NCBI GenBank assembly: GCA_015059865.1
Contig: SUZP01000012.1
Span: 1-41,543 of the forward strand
Reading direction: 5' to 3'
DNA length: 41,543 bases
Source of the DNA: Rikenellaceae bacterium
GTDB lineage: Bacteria > Bacteroidota > Bacteroidia > Bacteroidales > Rikenellaceae
Part shown: positions 24,772 through 32,971 of the stretch, in pieces
How positions within the stretch are numbered: the first letter of the stretch is position 1
How the letters are laid out: each line of letters opens with the position of its first letter
Position numbers and translations under genes: made by a program
The notes under the pieces: model-generated
What the model was told of the DNA's origin: nothing
Database searches by the model: none
What the model saw: only the letters and a program-made list of their open reading frames with translations

Positions 24772-25755
24772 CTAATTAATCTTACGATGCCGTCTGCCAC
24801 TCTTCACCTCGTTCTCGTTTGGCTCTGTGTTAATGTTCGCCACAGCCCTCATACCGCCATTCTCGCTACTGGTGATGGATATATGTCCATTCAACGAGTC
24901 GATACGCGAGGTTATATTCGATAATCCCATACCATTAGACAATACATTATCGGGGTTGAAGCCGCGACCATTGTCCGCATAGTCAAGCAAGAGAATACCG
25001 CTGTCTAATATTAACGATATGGTTATAGTTGTGCATCCTGAGTGTTTGAGCGAGTTGTTTATCAACTCACAGATAACTCTATAAGTGACAACCTCTATAT
25101 CGTTATTGAAACGCTCCTTGTCGAGGTTTGTGTTGAACTCTATATCCACTGTTTGTAGTACAGATATTCGTGATATAAAGTTTTGAACTCCTTGCGCCAA
25201 TCCAAAATCCATAAGAACCTGCGGCGACATATTGCTCGAAATCTCGCGTACGGAGCGAATAGCCTCGTTAATCACAAAACGACTATTCTGCAAAATCTCC
25301 TGTTGCTCGGCGCTCAACGACTCTGCCGATATTGCCGATAGCGACATCTTGGCCGAGGAGAGCAGCGGTCCCATACCATCGTGCAACTCCTTCGCAAATT
25401 GTGAGCGTGAGCGCTCTTCGGCACGCAACACAGCCGAGAGTATGCGCCTATTCATCAAAGAGCGTTGATACATCAGTCGCTCAATATGATTTACCAATCT
25501 ATTGGCAAATAGTACAGCTATAACTATACAGAGCGAAATCACCACATCCAATATAAGGAAGTGTCTGATATCTACGCTGCCGTTCGAACATATCATATAT
25601 AGGTGCTGACCAAACGATATGGTAAAGCCTATAATGCACAATATCCATATAACACTATATTTGGTGCGGCGGATGAGGTGTATGGCGTAACCGATAGCCA
25701 ACAACTGCACTACCATTATTACAACCATCGCAACCTTTAATCCTATCCCTAACAT
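24772..25755 (-). CDS. HisKA_3-type sensor histidine kinase without a sensory domain
   Basis: A 327-residue kinase with three or so membrane helices (about 6-26, 33-56 and 66-86) and almost no extracytoplasmic part, so sensing is probably within the membrane or through a partner. The dimerisation/phospho-acceptor motif is FAKELHDGMGP with H125, preceded by a coiled coil (90-118). The ATPase domain has the N-box ELINNSLKHSG (N233/N234), G1 DNGRGF and G2 GMGLSN. This is the NarX/DesK class that pairs with NarL-type regulators, as here. It follows surE by 24 bp. Confidence 0.92.
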   Translation of the reverse strand: MLGIGLKVAMVVIMVVQLLAIGYAIHLIRRTKYSVIWILCIIGFTISFGQHLYMICSNGSVDIRHFLILDVVISLCIVIAVLFANRLVNHIERLMYQRSLMNRRILSAVLRAEERSRSQFAKELHDGMGPLLSSAKMSLSAISAESLSAEQQEILQNSRFVINEAIRSVREISSNMSPQVLMDFGLAQGVQNFISRISVLQTVDIEFNTNLDKERFNNDIEVVTYRVICELINNSLKHSGCTTITISLILDSGILLLDYADNGRGFNPDNVLSNGMGLSNITSRIDSLNGHISITSSENGGMRAVANINTEPNENEVKSGRRHRKIN

Positions 25756-25779
25756 AATAGTCTATCGGTTTCGTTATCT

Positions 25780-26553
25780 CTATAAAATCTTTTTCAACTG
25801 CGCCAATTGGTCGTATGCCGTCAAATCTACCTGTATAGGTACTACCGACACATATCCATTCGACAGAGCCCATTCGTCGGTATCCTCAGCCTGCGGCTCG
25901 GCATTGGCAAAGGCTCCCGTGAGCCAAAAATAGTCGCGACCGTGCGGGTCTGTGCGCTGATAAAACTCCTCGCGCCAATATCCGCGTGTCTGTCGCGATA
26001 CCCGTATTCCCTTAATCTCCTCACAAGGGATATTCGGAATATTCACATTGAGACAGAGCGTACGAGGAAGCTCCTTATCCGCCAATACAGCCTCGATAAT
26101 CTGTGTTCCATACTTCACCGCACCCTCAAAGTCGGCATCGAGGTCGTGGTCGGTAAGAGATAAACCAACACTTGGTATGTTGTAGAACGATGACTCGATG
26201 GCTGCGCCCATAGTTCCTGAGTAGAGAACACTTATGGCAGCATTCGAGCCGTGGTTTATTCCCGATATTGCCAAGTCAATCTTCTCATCGCGGAGGAGAT
26301 GGTCGAAGGCTATCTTCACACAATCTACGGGGGTGCCGTTGAGTGAATATACCGTAACACCCTCCTCCTCGCGTACCTTGCGCAGATAGAGGGGATTGTA
26401 GATGGTTATGGCCTGACTCATACCACTTTGGGGCGAGTCGGGAGCAACAGCTATCACCTTGCCAAATTGGCGAGCAATCTCAATTGCCGTCGCAAAGCCC
26501 TTGCTACGGTAACTGTCGTCGTTTGTCAGGAAAATAACTCGCTCTTTCTCCAT
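25780..26553 (-). CDS. surE: 5'/3'-nucleotidase SurE
   Basis: SurE is a divalent-metal phosphatase of nucleoside monophosphates, cytoplasmic, linked to stationary-phase survival. In the 257 residues the metal site is TNDDS (Asp pair, residues 11-12), with PDSPQSGMSQAIT and SGINHGSN supplying the other ligands. NGTPVDCVKIA is also typical. The usual NDDG reads NDDS, a mild change. First gene of a likely surE-kinase-regulator operon. Confidence 0.94.
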   Translation of the reverse strand: MEKERVIFLTNDDSYRSKGFATAIEIARQFGKVIAVAPDSPQSGMSQAITIYNPLYLRKVREEEGVTVYSLNGTPVDCVKIAFDHLLRDEKIDLAISGINHGSNAAISVLYSGTMGAAIESSFYNIPSVGLSLTDHDLDADFEGAVKYGTQIIEAVLADKELPRTLCLNVNIPNIPCEEIKGIRVSRQTRGYWREEFYQRTDPHGRDYFWLTGAFANAEPQAEDTDEWALSNGYVSVVPIQVDLTAYDQLAQLKKIL

Positions 26554-26572
26554 AAAGCATCTAATCTAAATA

Positions 26573-26580
26573 CAAAGGTA
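26573..26580 (-). promoter_or_regulatory. -7 box of the surE operon
   Basis: On the minus strand this reads TACCTTTG, 19 nt before the surE ATG at 26553. No TTG is found at -33. Confidence 0.55.
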
Positions 26581-26639
26581 TAAAATTTTTACAAAATGGA
26601 GAACTTTATTTAAAAAAACTTTTAACTAAGCAAGCGGCG

Positions 26640-26740
26640 CATCCTATTAAGCGACCGCAGGGAGCGAATTTCATTCAATTCCATTAAGCACCGAAGGTGC
26701 GAGTCCTATAATGGTTGTGCCTTGACTACCTTCGGAGTTC
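26640..26740. repeat. ATTAAGC word with CCGCAGG/CCGAAGG mini-hairpins
   Basis: CTATTAAGCG-ACCGCAGGG (26645-26662) and CCATTAAGC-ACCGAAGGTGC (26681-26700) are two copies of a word followed by a short hairpin; the second is perfect (GCACC-GAA-GGTGC, 26688-26700). A weaker ACTACC-TTC-GGAGT follows at 26725-26738. I see no gene in 26554-26786. Confidence 0.55.
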
Positions 26741-26786
26741 AGACGAGAGGGATGCAAAATGCAAATATTTTGTGGGTATTTCATAA

Positions 26787-26827
26787 TAAAAAAATGAGGT
26801 TGCTCAACAATCTTGTTTGACAACCTC
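26787..26827 (-). terminator. Terminator of tRNA-Leu
   Basis: On the minus strand GAGGTTG (26827-26821) pairs with CAACCTC (26802-26796), with extra pairing inside, and runs into ATTTTTTT. It begins 3 nt after the tRNA. Confidence 0.85.
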
Positions 26828-26829
26828 TG

Positions 26830-26910
26830 TGCCCAGAATAGGACTCGAACCTACACGCCTCTCAGCACTCGCACCTGAAACGAGCGCGTCTACCATTTCG
26901 CCATCTGGGC
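26830..26910 (-). tRNA. tRNA-Leu(CAG)
   Basis: The minus strand folds as a class II tRNA: acceptor GCCCAGA/TCTGGGC, D-arm GCG/CGC, anticodon stem CTCGT/GCGAG with loop TTCAGGT (anticodon CAG at 26875-26877), a 13-nt variable arm, and T-loop TTCGAGT with stem GTAGG/CCTAT. The discriminator is A and the next bases are CA, so CCA is added after transcription. It reads CUG codons. Confidence 0.95.
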
Positions 26911-26920
26911 ATTGCGACTG

Positions 26921-26952
26921 CAAAGATAGCTAATTTTCTCGAATTACAACAA
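26921..26952 (-). promoter_or_regulatory. Promoter of tRNA-Leu
   Basis: On the minus strand TTG (26952-26950), 21 nt, TATCTTTG (26928-26921), 10 nt before the tRNA 5' end. An alternative TTG at 26949-26947 gives an 18-nt spacer. Confidence 0.75.
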
Positions 26953-26977
26953 TTTTTCTCAACTTTTAACTTTAACC

Positions 26978-27008
26978 TTTGCACTTTCCACTTTTTTTAC
27001 TATCTTTG
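26978..27008 (+). promoter_or_regulatory. Promoter of hemW
   Basis: TTTG (26978-26981), 19 nt, TATCTTTG (27001-27008), then a 24-nt gap to the ATG at 27033. It is back to back with the tRNA promoter. Confidence 0.85.
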
Positions 27009-27032
27009 TTAGAGGTAACGAATATATAGACG

Positions 27033-28145
27033 ATGTCTTCAATATATCTCCATATTCCATTCTGTAAACGATTGTGTGGATATTGTGACTTTTATCGCAC
27101 CACCAAGTTGAGATATATGCCCGATGTTGTGGAGGCTATGCACGCTGAACTCTCCGAGCAGCGGGATTTCTTGCACGACAAGCACATTCGTACAATATAT
27201 TTTGGTGGAGGCACACCCTCATTACTTGCTCCGTGCGAGATAGAGCGATTTGTCGAGCAAGTGCGTGAGCAGTTCGATTGCTCGGCGTTGGAGGAGATTA
27301 CCATTGAGGTTAATCCCGACGATATCACCGAGGAGTATGTTGATGCATTGCGCAAGACTTCTGTCAATCGTATCTCTATGGGTGTGCAGTCGCTCAATGA
27401 TGATTGTCTACGGTTTATGGGGCGACGACACTCGGCTCAGCAGGCTGTCGAGGCGGTTCGGATGTTGCAGGCGGCAGGATATAAAAATATATCTGTCGAT
27501 GTTATTTTTGGCGTTGAGGGATTCGGCTCGGAGGTGCTGGCTCAAACCTTGCAGGGTACGCTATCAATGGGAGTACAACATATTTCGGCCTACCACTTAA
27601 CTATTGAGGAGAGTACTCGCTTCGGGCGTATGTTGGCGCGTGGCGAGATGTCCGAAACGGAAGAGGAGCGCAGTGAGGCGGAGTTTTTGCAGGTGCATAA
27701 GGCATTGACTGAGGCGGGATTTGAGCACTACGAGGTATCAAACTACGGCTTACCAAACTATCGTTCGCGCCACAACTCCTCCTATTGGCAGGGTGTCGAG
27801 TATCTTGGAATAGGCGCAGGGGCACACTCCTACAATGGCAATGTACGGCGTTGGTGCGAACAACCTATTGAGGAGTACATCAAAGGTGTTGAATATGGCT
27901 CGGAGAGGCTGTCGGAACGCGACAAGCTTAACGAATATATAATGACCTCGTTGCGTTGCGTTGAGGGGATGTCATTGGCGAAAGTTGAGCGCGACTTTGG
28001 CATAACCGAGCGTAACAGATTGGAGCGCGAAGTGGCGAAATTAGTTTCGTCAGAGTTGGTGGTGCACGAAGAGAATAATTTGCGTATTATACCCGAAAAA
28101 ATGCTCTTGTCGGATATGGTTATAGAGCAATTGATAGAGTTGTAA
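27033..28145 (+). CDS. hemW: Radical SAM haem chaperone HemW
   Basis: A 370-residue radical SAM protein of the HemN/HemW family. The 4Fe-4S ligands are C11, C15 and C18 (CKRLCGYCDFY), followed by GGGTPSLL and the EVNPDDIT strand, and a C-terminal HemN-type domain with SSYWQGVEYLGIGAGAHSY. Length and the short N-terminus fit HemW, which inserts haem into client proteins, rather than the longer coproporphyrinogen dehydrogenase HemN. Annotation as oxygen-independent coproporphyrinogen oxidase is common but probably wrong. It stands alone before the glycogen promoter. Confidence 0.9.
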   Translation: MSSIYLHIPFCKRLCGYCDFYRTTKLRYMPDVVEAMHAELSEQRDFLHDKHIRTIYFGGGTPSLLAPCEIERFVEQVREQFDCSALEEITIEVNPDDITEEYVDALRKTSVNRISMGVQSLNDDCLRFMGRRHSAQQAVEAVRMLQAAGYKNISVDVIFGVEGFGSEVLAQTLQGTLSMGVQHISAYHLTIEESTRFGRMLARGEMSETEEERSEAEFLQVHKALTEAGFEHYEVSNYGLPNYRSRHNSSYWQGVEYLGIGAGAHSYNGNVRRWCEQPIEEYIKGVEYGSERLSERDKLNEYIMTSLRCVEGMSLAKVERDFGITERNRLEREVAKLVSSELVVHEENNLRIIPEKMLLSDMVIEQLIEL

Positions 28146-28171
28146 AAGCGCATTATTATATATATGGTATA

Positions 28172-28195
28172 ATTTATTAAAAAATTTTAATAAAT
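28172..28195. promoter_or_regulatory. 24-bp perfect palindrome next to the glycogen promoter
   Basis: ATTTATTAAAA (28172-28182), two A, TTTTAATAAAT (28185-28195): 11-bp perfect arms. It ends 2 bp before the -33 TTG at 28198. AT-only stems make it a poor terminator for hemW but a good candidate operator or activator site. Confidence 0.55.
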
Positions 28196-28197
28196 AC

Positions 28198-28228
28198 TTG
28201 TTTTTATAGTTTTATAGTCGTATCTTTG
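28198..28228 (+). promoter_or_regulatory. Promoter of the glycogen cluster
   Basis: TTG (28198-28200), 20 nt, TATCTTTG (28221-28228), with the ATG at 28263. The leader is about 30 nt and shows no strong hairpin. Confidence 0.8.
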
Positions 28229-28262
28229 CGGCTTGATTTAGTAATAAGCAACAAATTATCAG

Positions 28263-31200
28263 ATGATTATGAGCGAAATAAAATTTAATCCAGATGTTTT
28301 GTTTGAGATTAGCTGGGAGGTGTGCAACAAGGTTGGAGGCATCCATACCGTAGTAGCTACAAAGGCACTGACAGCAACAAAGCAGTTGGGCGATAGATAT
28401 ATCACTATCGGTCCCGATTTCTCGCAGGATGGCGAGGTGTCGGAGTTTGTGGAAGATGTGATGTTGTTGAAGAGTTGGCGACAGACTCTCTACAACGATG
28501 GTATTCGTGTGCGCATTGGTCGTTGGAATGTTTGCGGCAATCCAATAGCTATACTTATTGACTTCACCACTCTCTTTGCAAGCAAAGATGATGTGTTGAA
28601 GGAGTTGTGGGAGACCTACAAGGTAGACTCTATTTCGGGACAGTGGGACTATGTTGAGCCTGTATTGTTTGGATACTTGGCAGGCAAGGTTATCGAGTCG
28701 TATGTCGATAACTTCTGCACTACTACCGAGAAGGCTGTGGCTCACTTCCACGAGTGGATGACCTGCTCAGGAGGTCTTTACTTGCGCAAGCATTCGCCAT
28801 ATATCGCTACGGTGATGACCACCCACGCTACGGTTATGGGGCGTTGCATTGCCGGCAACAACCTTCCGTTGTATGGCAACTTGGAGCAGTTTAACGCCGA
28901 CGACTTGGCTCGTCAGTTTAATGTCGTTGCAAAGCACTCTATCGAGAAGATTGGTGCCAAAAATCACGATGCATTCCTCTCGGTGAGCGACATTACAGCT
29001 CGCGAGTGCACTCACTTGCTCGGCAAGGAGGTGGATGTTGTAACTCCTAATGGCTTCGAGAATGACTTTGTTTGGACAGGCAAGGAGTATGATGCCAAGC
29101 GCAAGGAGGCTCGCAAGGCTATGATTGAGGTTGCCGAGGCTTGTCTTTCGCATAAGTTCAAGCAGGAGCCTTTCATCATCGGCACAAGTGGTCGCTACGA
29201 GTTCCACAACAAGGGTTTGGATATCTTCTTCGACGCGTTGAAGGCTCTCGAAACTTCGGGCAAACTCGACCGCGAGGTTTTGGCTTATGTTACCGTACCT
29301 GCTGCCAACCTCGGTGCACGCCACGACTTGCAGGCTCACTTGCAGGATAAGTCGCAGCCAATTGACGCATCGCAATATCGCTATTCGACACATATCCTCG
29401 AAAATACCACTTGGGACCAGATTGTAAATGCTATCAATGGTAGCGTTCTCGACCGCACAGAGTCGAAGGTTAAAGTTATCTTCGTGCCTACATACCTCAA
29501 CCAAAACGATGGTATCTTCAACAAGAGTTACTACGAGTTGTTGGTAGGTATGGACTTGACAATCTACCCATCGTACTATGAGCCTTGGGGATATACTCCA
29601 CTTGAATCAATCGCATTCTCGGTACCTACCATCACCACCACTTTGGCAGGTTTTGGTGTTTGGGCAGCCGAGCAGGAGAACAATACTGGCGTAGTGGTCA
29701 TTGAGCGCAACGACAGCAATACAGCCGAGGCCGTTGCTTCGGTGGCAGATGCGGTGCTTCGCTACCTCGCTCTCTCGGACAAAGAGGTTAAAGAGGTGCG
29801 CAAGGCGGCATTCGAGATGTCGAAGGTTGCCCTTTGGGAGAATCTCTTCGCATACTATCGCAAAGCATACGACTGCGCAATTGAGAGCTGTATAGCTCGC
29901 ACCAATCGCGCCGTAATGGGCGACGGAGGGGCTTCGCACGAGCAGATTAACTTCGTGCGTCAGCAGCTCTTTGTTGAACGCCCTAATTGGCAGCGTGTAA
30001 TGGTCGAGAAGTCGTTGCCTGCACGCCTTCGCCCACTCGAAGAGTTGTCGCGCAACTTGTGGTGGAGCTGGACTCTTGGCGCTCGCGACTTGTTCGAGGC
30101 TATCGACAAGGAGTTGTGGGTAGAGGTTGATAGAAACCCTATCGCACTGCTCGATAAGTTGTCGATGGATCGCCTTTCGGAGATAGAGAAAGACGAAGCA
30201 TTCCTCGCTCGTATGGACTCTGTTTATGCGCAGTTCCAAGACTATATGAACGAAAAGCCAAGTCCAAAGGCTCCGAAGATTGCCTACTTCTCGATGGAGT
30301 ATGGTTTGCACCACTCGTTGAAGATATATTCGGGCGGCTTGGGTATCTTGGCAGGCGACTACTTGAAGGAGGCTTCCGATAGAAATACCCCAATGGTAGC
30401 GGTAGGTCTTTTGTATCGCTACGGATACTTCACTCAGCGTCTTTCGGCACAGGGTGCGCAGGAGGCGACTTATGAGGCACAAAACTTCTTCAAGTTGCCA
30501 ATCTTGCCAGTTCGTGAGGAGGATGGCTCGTGGGTAACTACACAGGTAGCACTCCCTGGTCGTACTTTGAGCGCGCGCGTATGGCGTTGTCAGGTTGGTC
30601 GTACTCCACTCTACCTCCTCGATGCCGATTATGAGGCTAACTTGGAGGAGGACCGTCAGGTAACCCACTACCTCTATGGTGGTGATTGGGAAAACCGCTT
30701 GAAGCAGGAGATTTTGCTCGGTATCGGCGGTATTCGTGCCCTCAACAAGATGGGTATTAAGCAGGAGGTTTACCACTGCAACGAGGGACACGCCGCATTT
30801 ATCGGTGTAGAGCGCGTTCGCAACTTGATGTCGCGCAAGAAGCTCTCGTTCTCGGAGGCATTGGAGGTTGTGCGTTCGTCATCGCTCTTTACAACTCACA
30901 CCCCTGTACCTGCGGGACACGATGCATTCCCTGAGTCGATGATTCGTCAGTATATGTCGCACTATCCTGATGCACTCGGCATCACTTGGGACCAATATAT
31001 CAACCTCGGTAAGGTTAATCCGAACGACCCTAACGAGCGTTTCTCGATGTCGGTACTCGCTTGTAACCTCTCGCAGGAGGTTAATGGCGTGTCGTGGTTG
31101 CACGGCGAGGTATCGAAGGATATCCTCGGCAATATGTGGCCGGGCTACTTCAAGAAGGAGTTGCACATCGGCTATGTAACTAACGGTGTTCACTTCCCTA

Positions 31201-32519
31201 CTTGGACAGCATCGAATATGCGTCGCCTCTACTCGCGTTACTTCCCTGACGGATTTGAGGGACACACATATAATATTCCTGAGTGGCAGAAGGTATACAA
31301 CATTCCAGACGAGGAGTTGTGGAGCGAGCGTATGTTCCTCAAACAGCGACTCATCAAGACAATCAAGCGCCGCTACACAGACCCTACACAGGTGCGTTTC
31401 GACCGCCCAAGCCAGATGGTACAGGTGGCAGACCGCATCAAGCCTGAGGTCTTGACTATCGGTTTCGCACGCCGCTTCGCTACCTATAAGCGAGCTTACC
31501 TTCTCTTCTCGAACTTGGAGCGTCTGTCGGCTATCGTAAATAACAAGCAGCGCCCTGTACAATTTATCTTTGCAGGTAAGGCTCACCCAGCCGACAAGCC
31601 GGGACAGGATTTGATTAAGCGTATCGTGGAGGTGTCGTTGATGCCTGAATTTGTGGGTAAGATTATCTTCTTGCAAAACTACGATATGGAGTTGGCTCGT
31701 CGTATGGTTCAGGGTGTTGATGTATGGTTGAATACCCCTACCCGCCCATTGGAGGCTTCGGGTACTTCGGGCGAGAAGTGTGTGATGAATGGAGTTATGC
31801 AGTTCTCGGTACTCGATGGCTGGTGGGTTGAAGGCTACAAGGAGAATGGTGGTTGGGCACTCCCTATGGAGCGCACATTTGCCGACCAAGGTCACCAAGA
31901 CGAACTCGATGCCGAGATGATTTACACCACTATCGAGGAGCAGATTGCACCGAAGTATTATGCTCGCAACGAGCGAGGCATCCCTACCGACTGGGTAGCT
32001 TCGATTAAGAAGTGCATCTCGGATATCGCATCGAACTTCACCACAAACCGTATGCTTATCGACTACGAGGAGCGTTTCTACAACAAGTTGGCAGCGCGCA
32101 AGAAGGAGCTCATATCGAACAACTACATTCTTGCTCGTGAGATTGCCGCTTGGAAGCGTAAGGTGTCGGCAGCGTGGGATAGCGTGCGAGTTCTCGACTC
32201 ACAGCGCGTTCGCGTAGATAAGGAGTCGATGATGCTCGGTGAGAAGTACCACTTCGAGGTTAAGCTCGATGTTGCAACCCTCTCGCCTGAGGAGATTGGC
32301 GTAGAGCTCGTTGTTGCAAAACAGATGGTAGGCCAGCAGGCCCCAGATATCACCCTTGTAGAGCAACTTAAACTCGTTAAGACCGAGGGAACAACAGCAA
32401 CCTATATGCTTGATGTCGCTCCAAACCGCACCGGTGCATTCGACCTTGCCTTGCGAGTATATCCAAAGAACGAGAACTTGCCATACAGAATGGACTTTGC
32501 CCTCGTAAAATGGGCATAA
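28263..32519 (+). CDS. Fused glycogen synthase (GT3) and glycogen phosphorylase (GT35)
   Basis: A single 1418-residue chain with two enzymes. Residues about 8-550 are a GT3 (animal/yeast-type) glycogen synthase: FEISWEVCNKVGGIHTV, HFHEW (161-165), the Arg/Lys loop GRYEFHNKG (310-318) and the E-x7-E motif EPWGYTPLE (E440, E448). Residues about 575-1300 are a short-form alpha-glucan phosphorylase, opening with the family's N-terminal ELSRNLWWSW and carrying the pyridoxal-phosphate Lys in ASGTSGEK (K1172). A C-terminal beta-rich part ends the chain. Both active sites look intact, so one polypeptide could both build and break glycogen. The ATG at 28263 is used; one at 28269 is equally possible. 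First gene of the cluster. GT3 enzymes normally use UDP-glucose, which would fit the absence of glgC here. Confidence 0.93.
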   Translation: MIMSEIKFNPDVLFEISWEVCNKVGGIHTVVATKALTATKQLGDRYITIGPDFSQDGEVSEFVEDVMLLKSWRQTLYNDGIRVRIGRWNVCGNPIAILIDFTTLFASKDDVLKELWETYKVDSISGQWDYVEPVLFGYLAGKVIESYVDNFCTTTEKAVAHFHEWMTCSGGLYLRKHSPYIATVMTTHATVMGRCIAGNNLPLYGNLEQFNADDLARQFNVVAKHSIEKIGAKNHDAFLSVSDITARECTHLLGKEVDVVTPNGFENDFVWTGKEYDAKRKEARKAMIEVAEACLSHKFKQEPFIIGTSGRYEFHNKGLDIFFDALKALETSGKLDREVLAYVTVPAANLGARHDLQAHLQDKSQPIDASQYRYSTHILENTTWDQIVNAINGSVLDRTESKVKVIFVPTYLNQNDGIFNKSYYELLVGMDLTIYPSYYEPWGYTPLESIAFSVPTITTTLAGFGVWAAEQENNTGVVVIERNDSNTAEAVASVADAVLRYLALSDKEVKEVRKAAFEMSKVALWENLFAYYRKAYDCAIESCIARTNRAVMGDGGASHEQINFVRQQLFVERPNWQRVMVEKSLPARLRPLEELSRNLWWSWTLGARDLFEAIDKELWVEVDRNPIALLDKLSMDRLSEIEKDEAFLARMDSVYAQFQDYMNEKPSPKAPKIAYFSMEYGLHHSLKIYSGGLGILAGDYLKEASDRNTPMVAVGLLYRYGYFTQRLSAQGAQEATYEAQNFFKLPILPVREEDGSWVTTQVALPGRTLSARVWRCQVGRTPLYLLDADYEANLEEDRQVTHYLYGGDWENRLKQEILLGIGGIRALNKMGIKQEVYHCNEGHAAFIGVERVRNLMSRKKLSFSEALEVVRSSSLFTTHTPVPAGHDAFPESMIRQYMSHYPDALGITWDQYINLGKVNPNDPNERFSMSVLACNLSQEVNGVSWLHGEVSKDILGNMWPGYFKKELHIGYVTNGVHFPTWTASNMRRLYSRYFPDGFEGHTYNIPEWQKVYNIPDEELWSERMFLKQRLIKTIKRRYTDPTQVRFDRPSQMVQVADRIKPEVLTIGFARRFATYKRAYLLFSNLERLSAIVNNKQRPVQFIFAGKAHPADKPGQDLIKRIVEVSLMPEFVGKIIFLQNYDMELARRMVQGVDVWLNTPTRPLEASGTSGEKCVMNGVMQFSVLDGWWVEGYKENGGWALPMERTFADQGHQDELDAEMIYTTIEEQIAPKYYARNERGIPTDWVASIKKCISDIASNFTTNRMLIDYEERFYNKLAARKKELISNNYILAREIAAWKRKVSAAWDSVRVLDSQRVRVDKESMMLGEKYHFEVKLDVATLSPEEIGVELVVAKQMVGQQAPDITLVEQLKLVKTEGTTATYMLDVAPNRTGAFDLALRVYPKNENLPYRMDFALVKWA

Positions 32520-32523
32520 GGAA

Positions 32524-32676
32524 TCTGCTTAAACCTGTTTGCTTCGTTCTTTAACACCCTTTTACGCTCTTTTCTCTCGGCTATCTTGTTACATAGAACC
32601 ACTATGCGCCTCGATAGCCGAAAGAAAATTGCCGTGAAATTGAAGTTAAATAATTTTGCAAACAGATTTGCGCAGA
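32524..32676. repeat. 153-bp imperfect inverted repeat, multi-tier hairpin
   Basis: Outer arms TCTGCTTAAACCTGTTTGC (32524-32542) and GCAAACAGATTTGCGCAGA (32658-32676) match at 16 of 19 positions. Inside are TTAAC/GTTAA (32551-32555, 32645-32649), TTTTACG/CGTGAAA (32560-32566, 32633-32639), a 15-bp arm with one mismatch (32571-32585 with 32613-32627, GGCTATC/GATAGCC), and CATAG/CTATG at the tip. It could be a MITE/REP-like element or a structured RNA. No T-run follows on either strand. Confidence 0.65.
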
Positions 32677-32718
32677 CCCCTTGAAATGTCGAGAGTTGAG
32701 GGTTGAGAGATTTTTTAT

Positions 32719-32755
32719 TAGTGAGTAGTGAGTAGATAGTAGTGAGTAGTTGAAA
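32719..32755. repeat. AGTAGTGAG intergenic repeat
   Basis: GTGAGTAGTGAGTAG and TAGTAGTGAGTAGTTG repeat the word type seen after pdxB (3878-3913). The rest of 32677-32971 is AT-rich and non-coding, with a CTATTTT/AAAATAG palindrome at 32859-32873 and a near -7 box (TAACTTTA, 32930-32937) before the next gene. Confidence 0.6.
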
Positions 32756-32971
32756 ACTTTCAGCGCAACCTATACTCCCTCACAACCCCTATCATCGCTT
32801 GTGCTGTGATAAGGGTGGAAATACAGACAACAGCCCAAAAAATGCTCTATTTTGCCGTCTATTTTAAAAATAGTCGCCTATTTTATAAAAATATCGGACT
32901 TTCTGAGTACAATTACACGAAATTTTTATTAACTTTACGATATAGAATAATAAAATACATTATAAACAATT

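Noticed and set aside
27033..28145. Oxygen-independent coproporphyrinogen III oxidase (HemN)
   Set aside because: Length of 370 residues and the short N-terminus fit HemW better than the longer HemN.
29607..31898. Two long antisense frames (394 and 339 codons) within the synthase-phosphorylase fusion
   Set aside because: The sense strand carries catalytic motifs throughout both regions. The antisense frames show no domain or start context.
28263..32519. Two separate genes for synthase and phosphorylase with a missed stop
   Set aside because: The frame is open and continuous through the junction near residue 560, with good coding character on both sides, so a fusion is the simplest reading; a sequencing error cannot be fully excluded.
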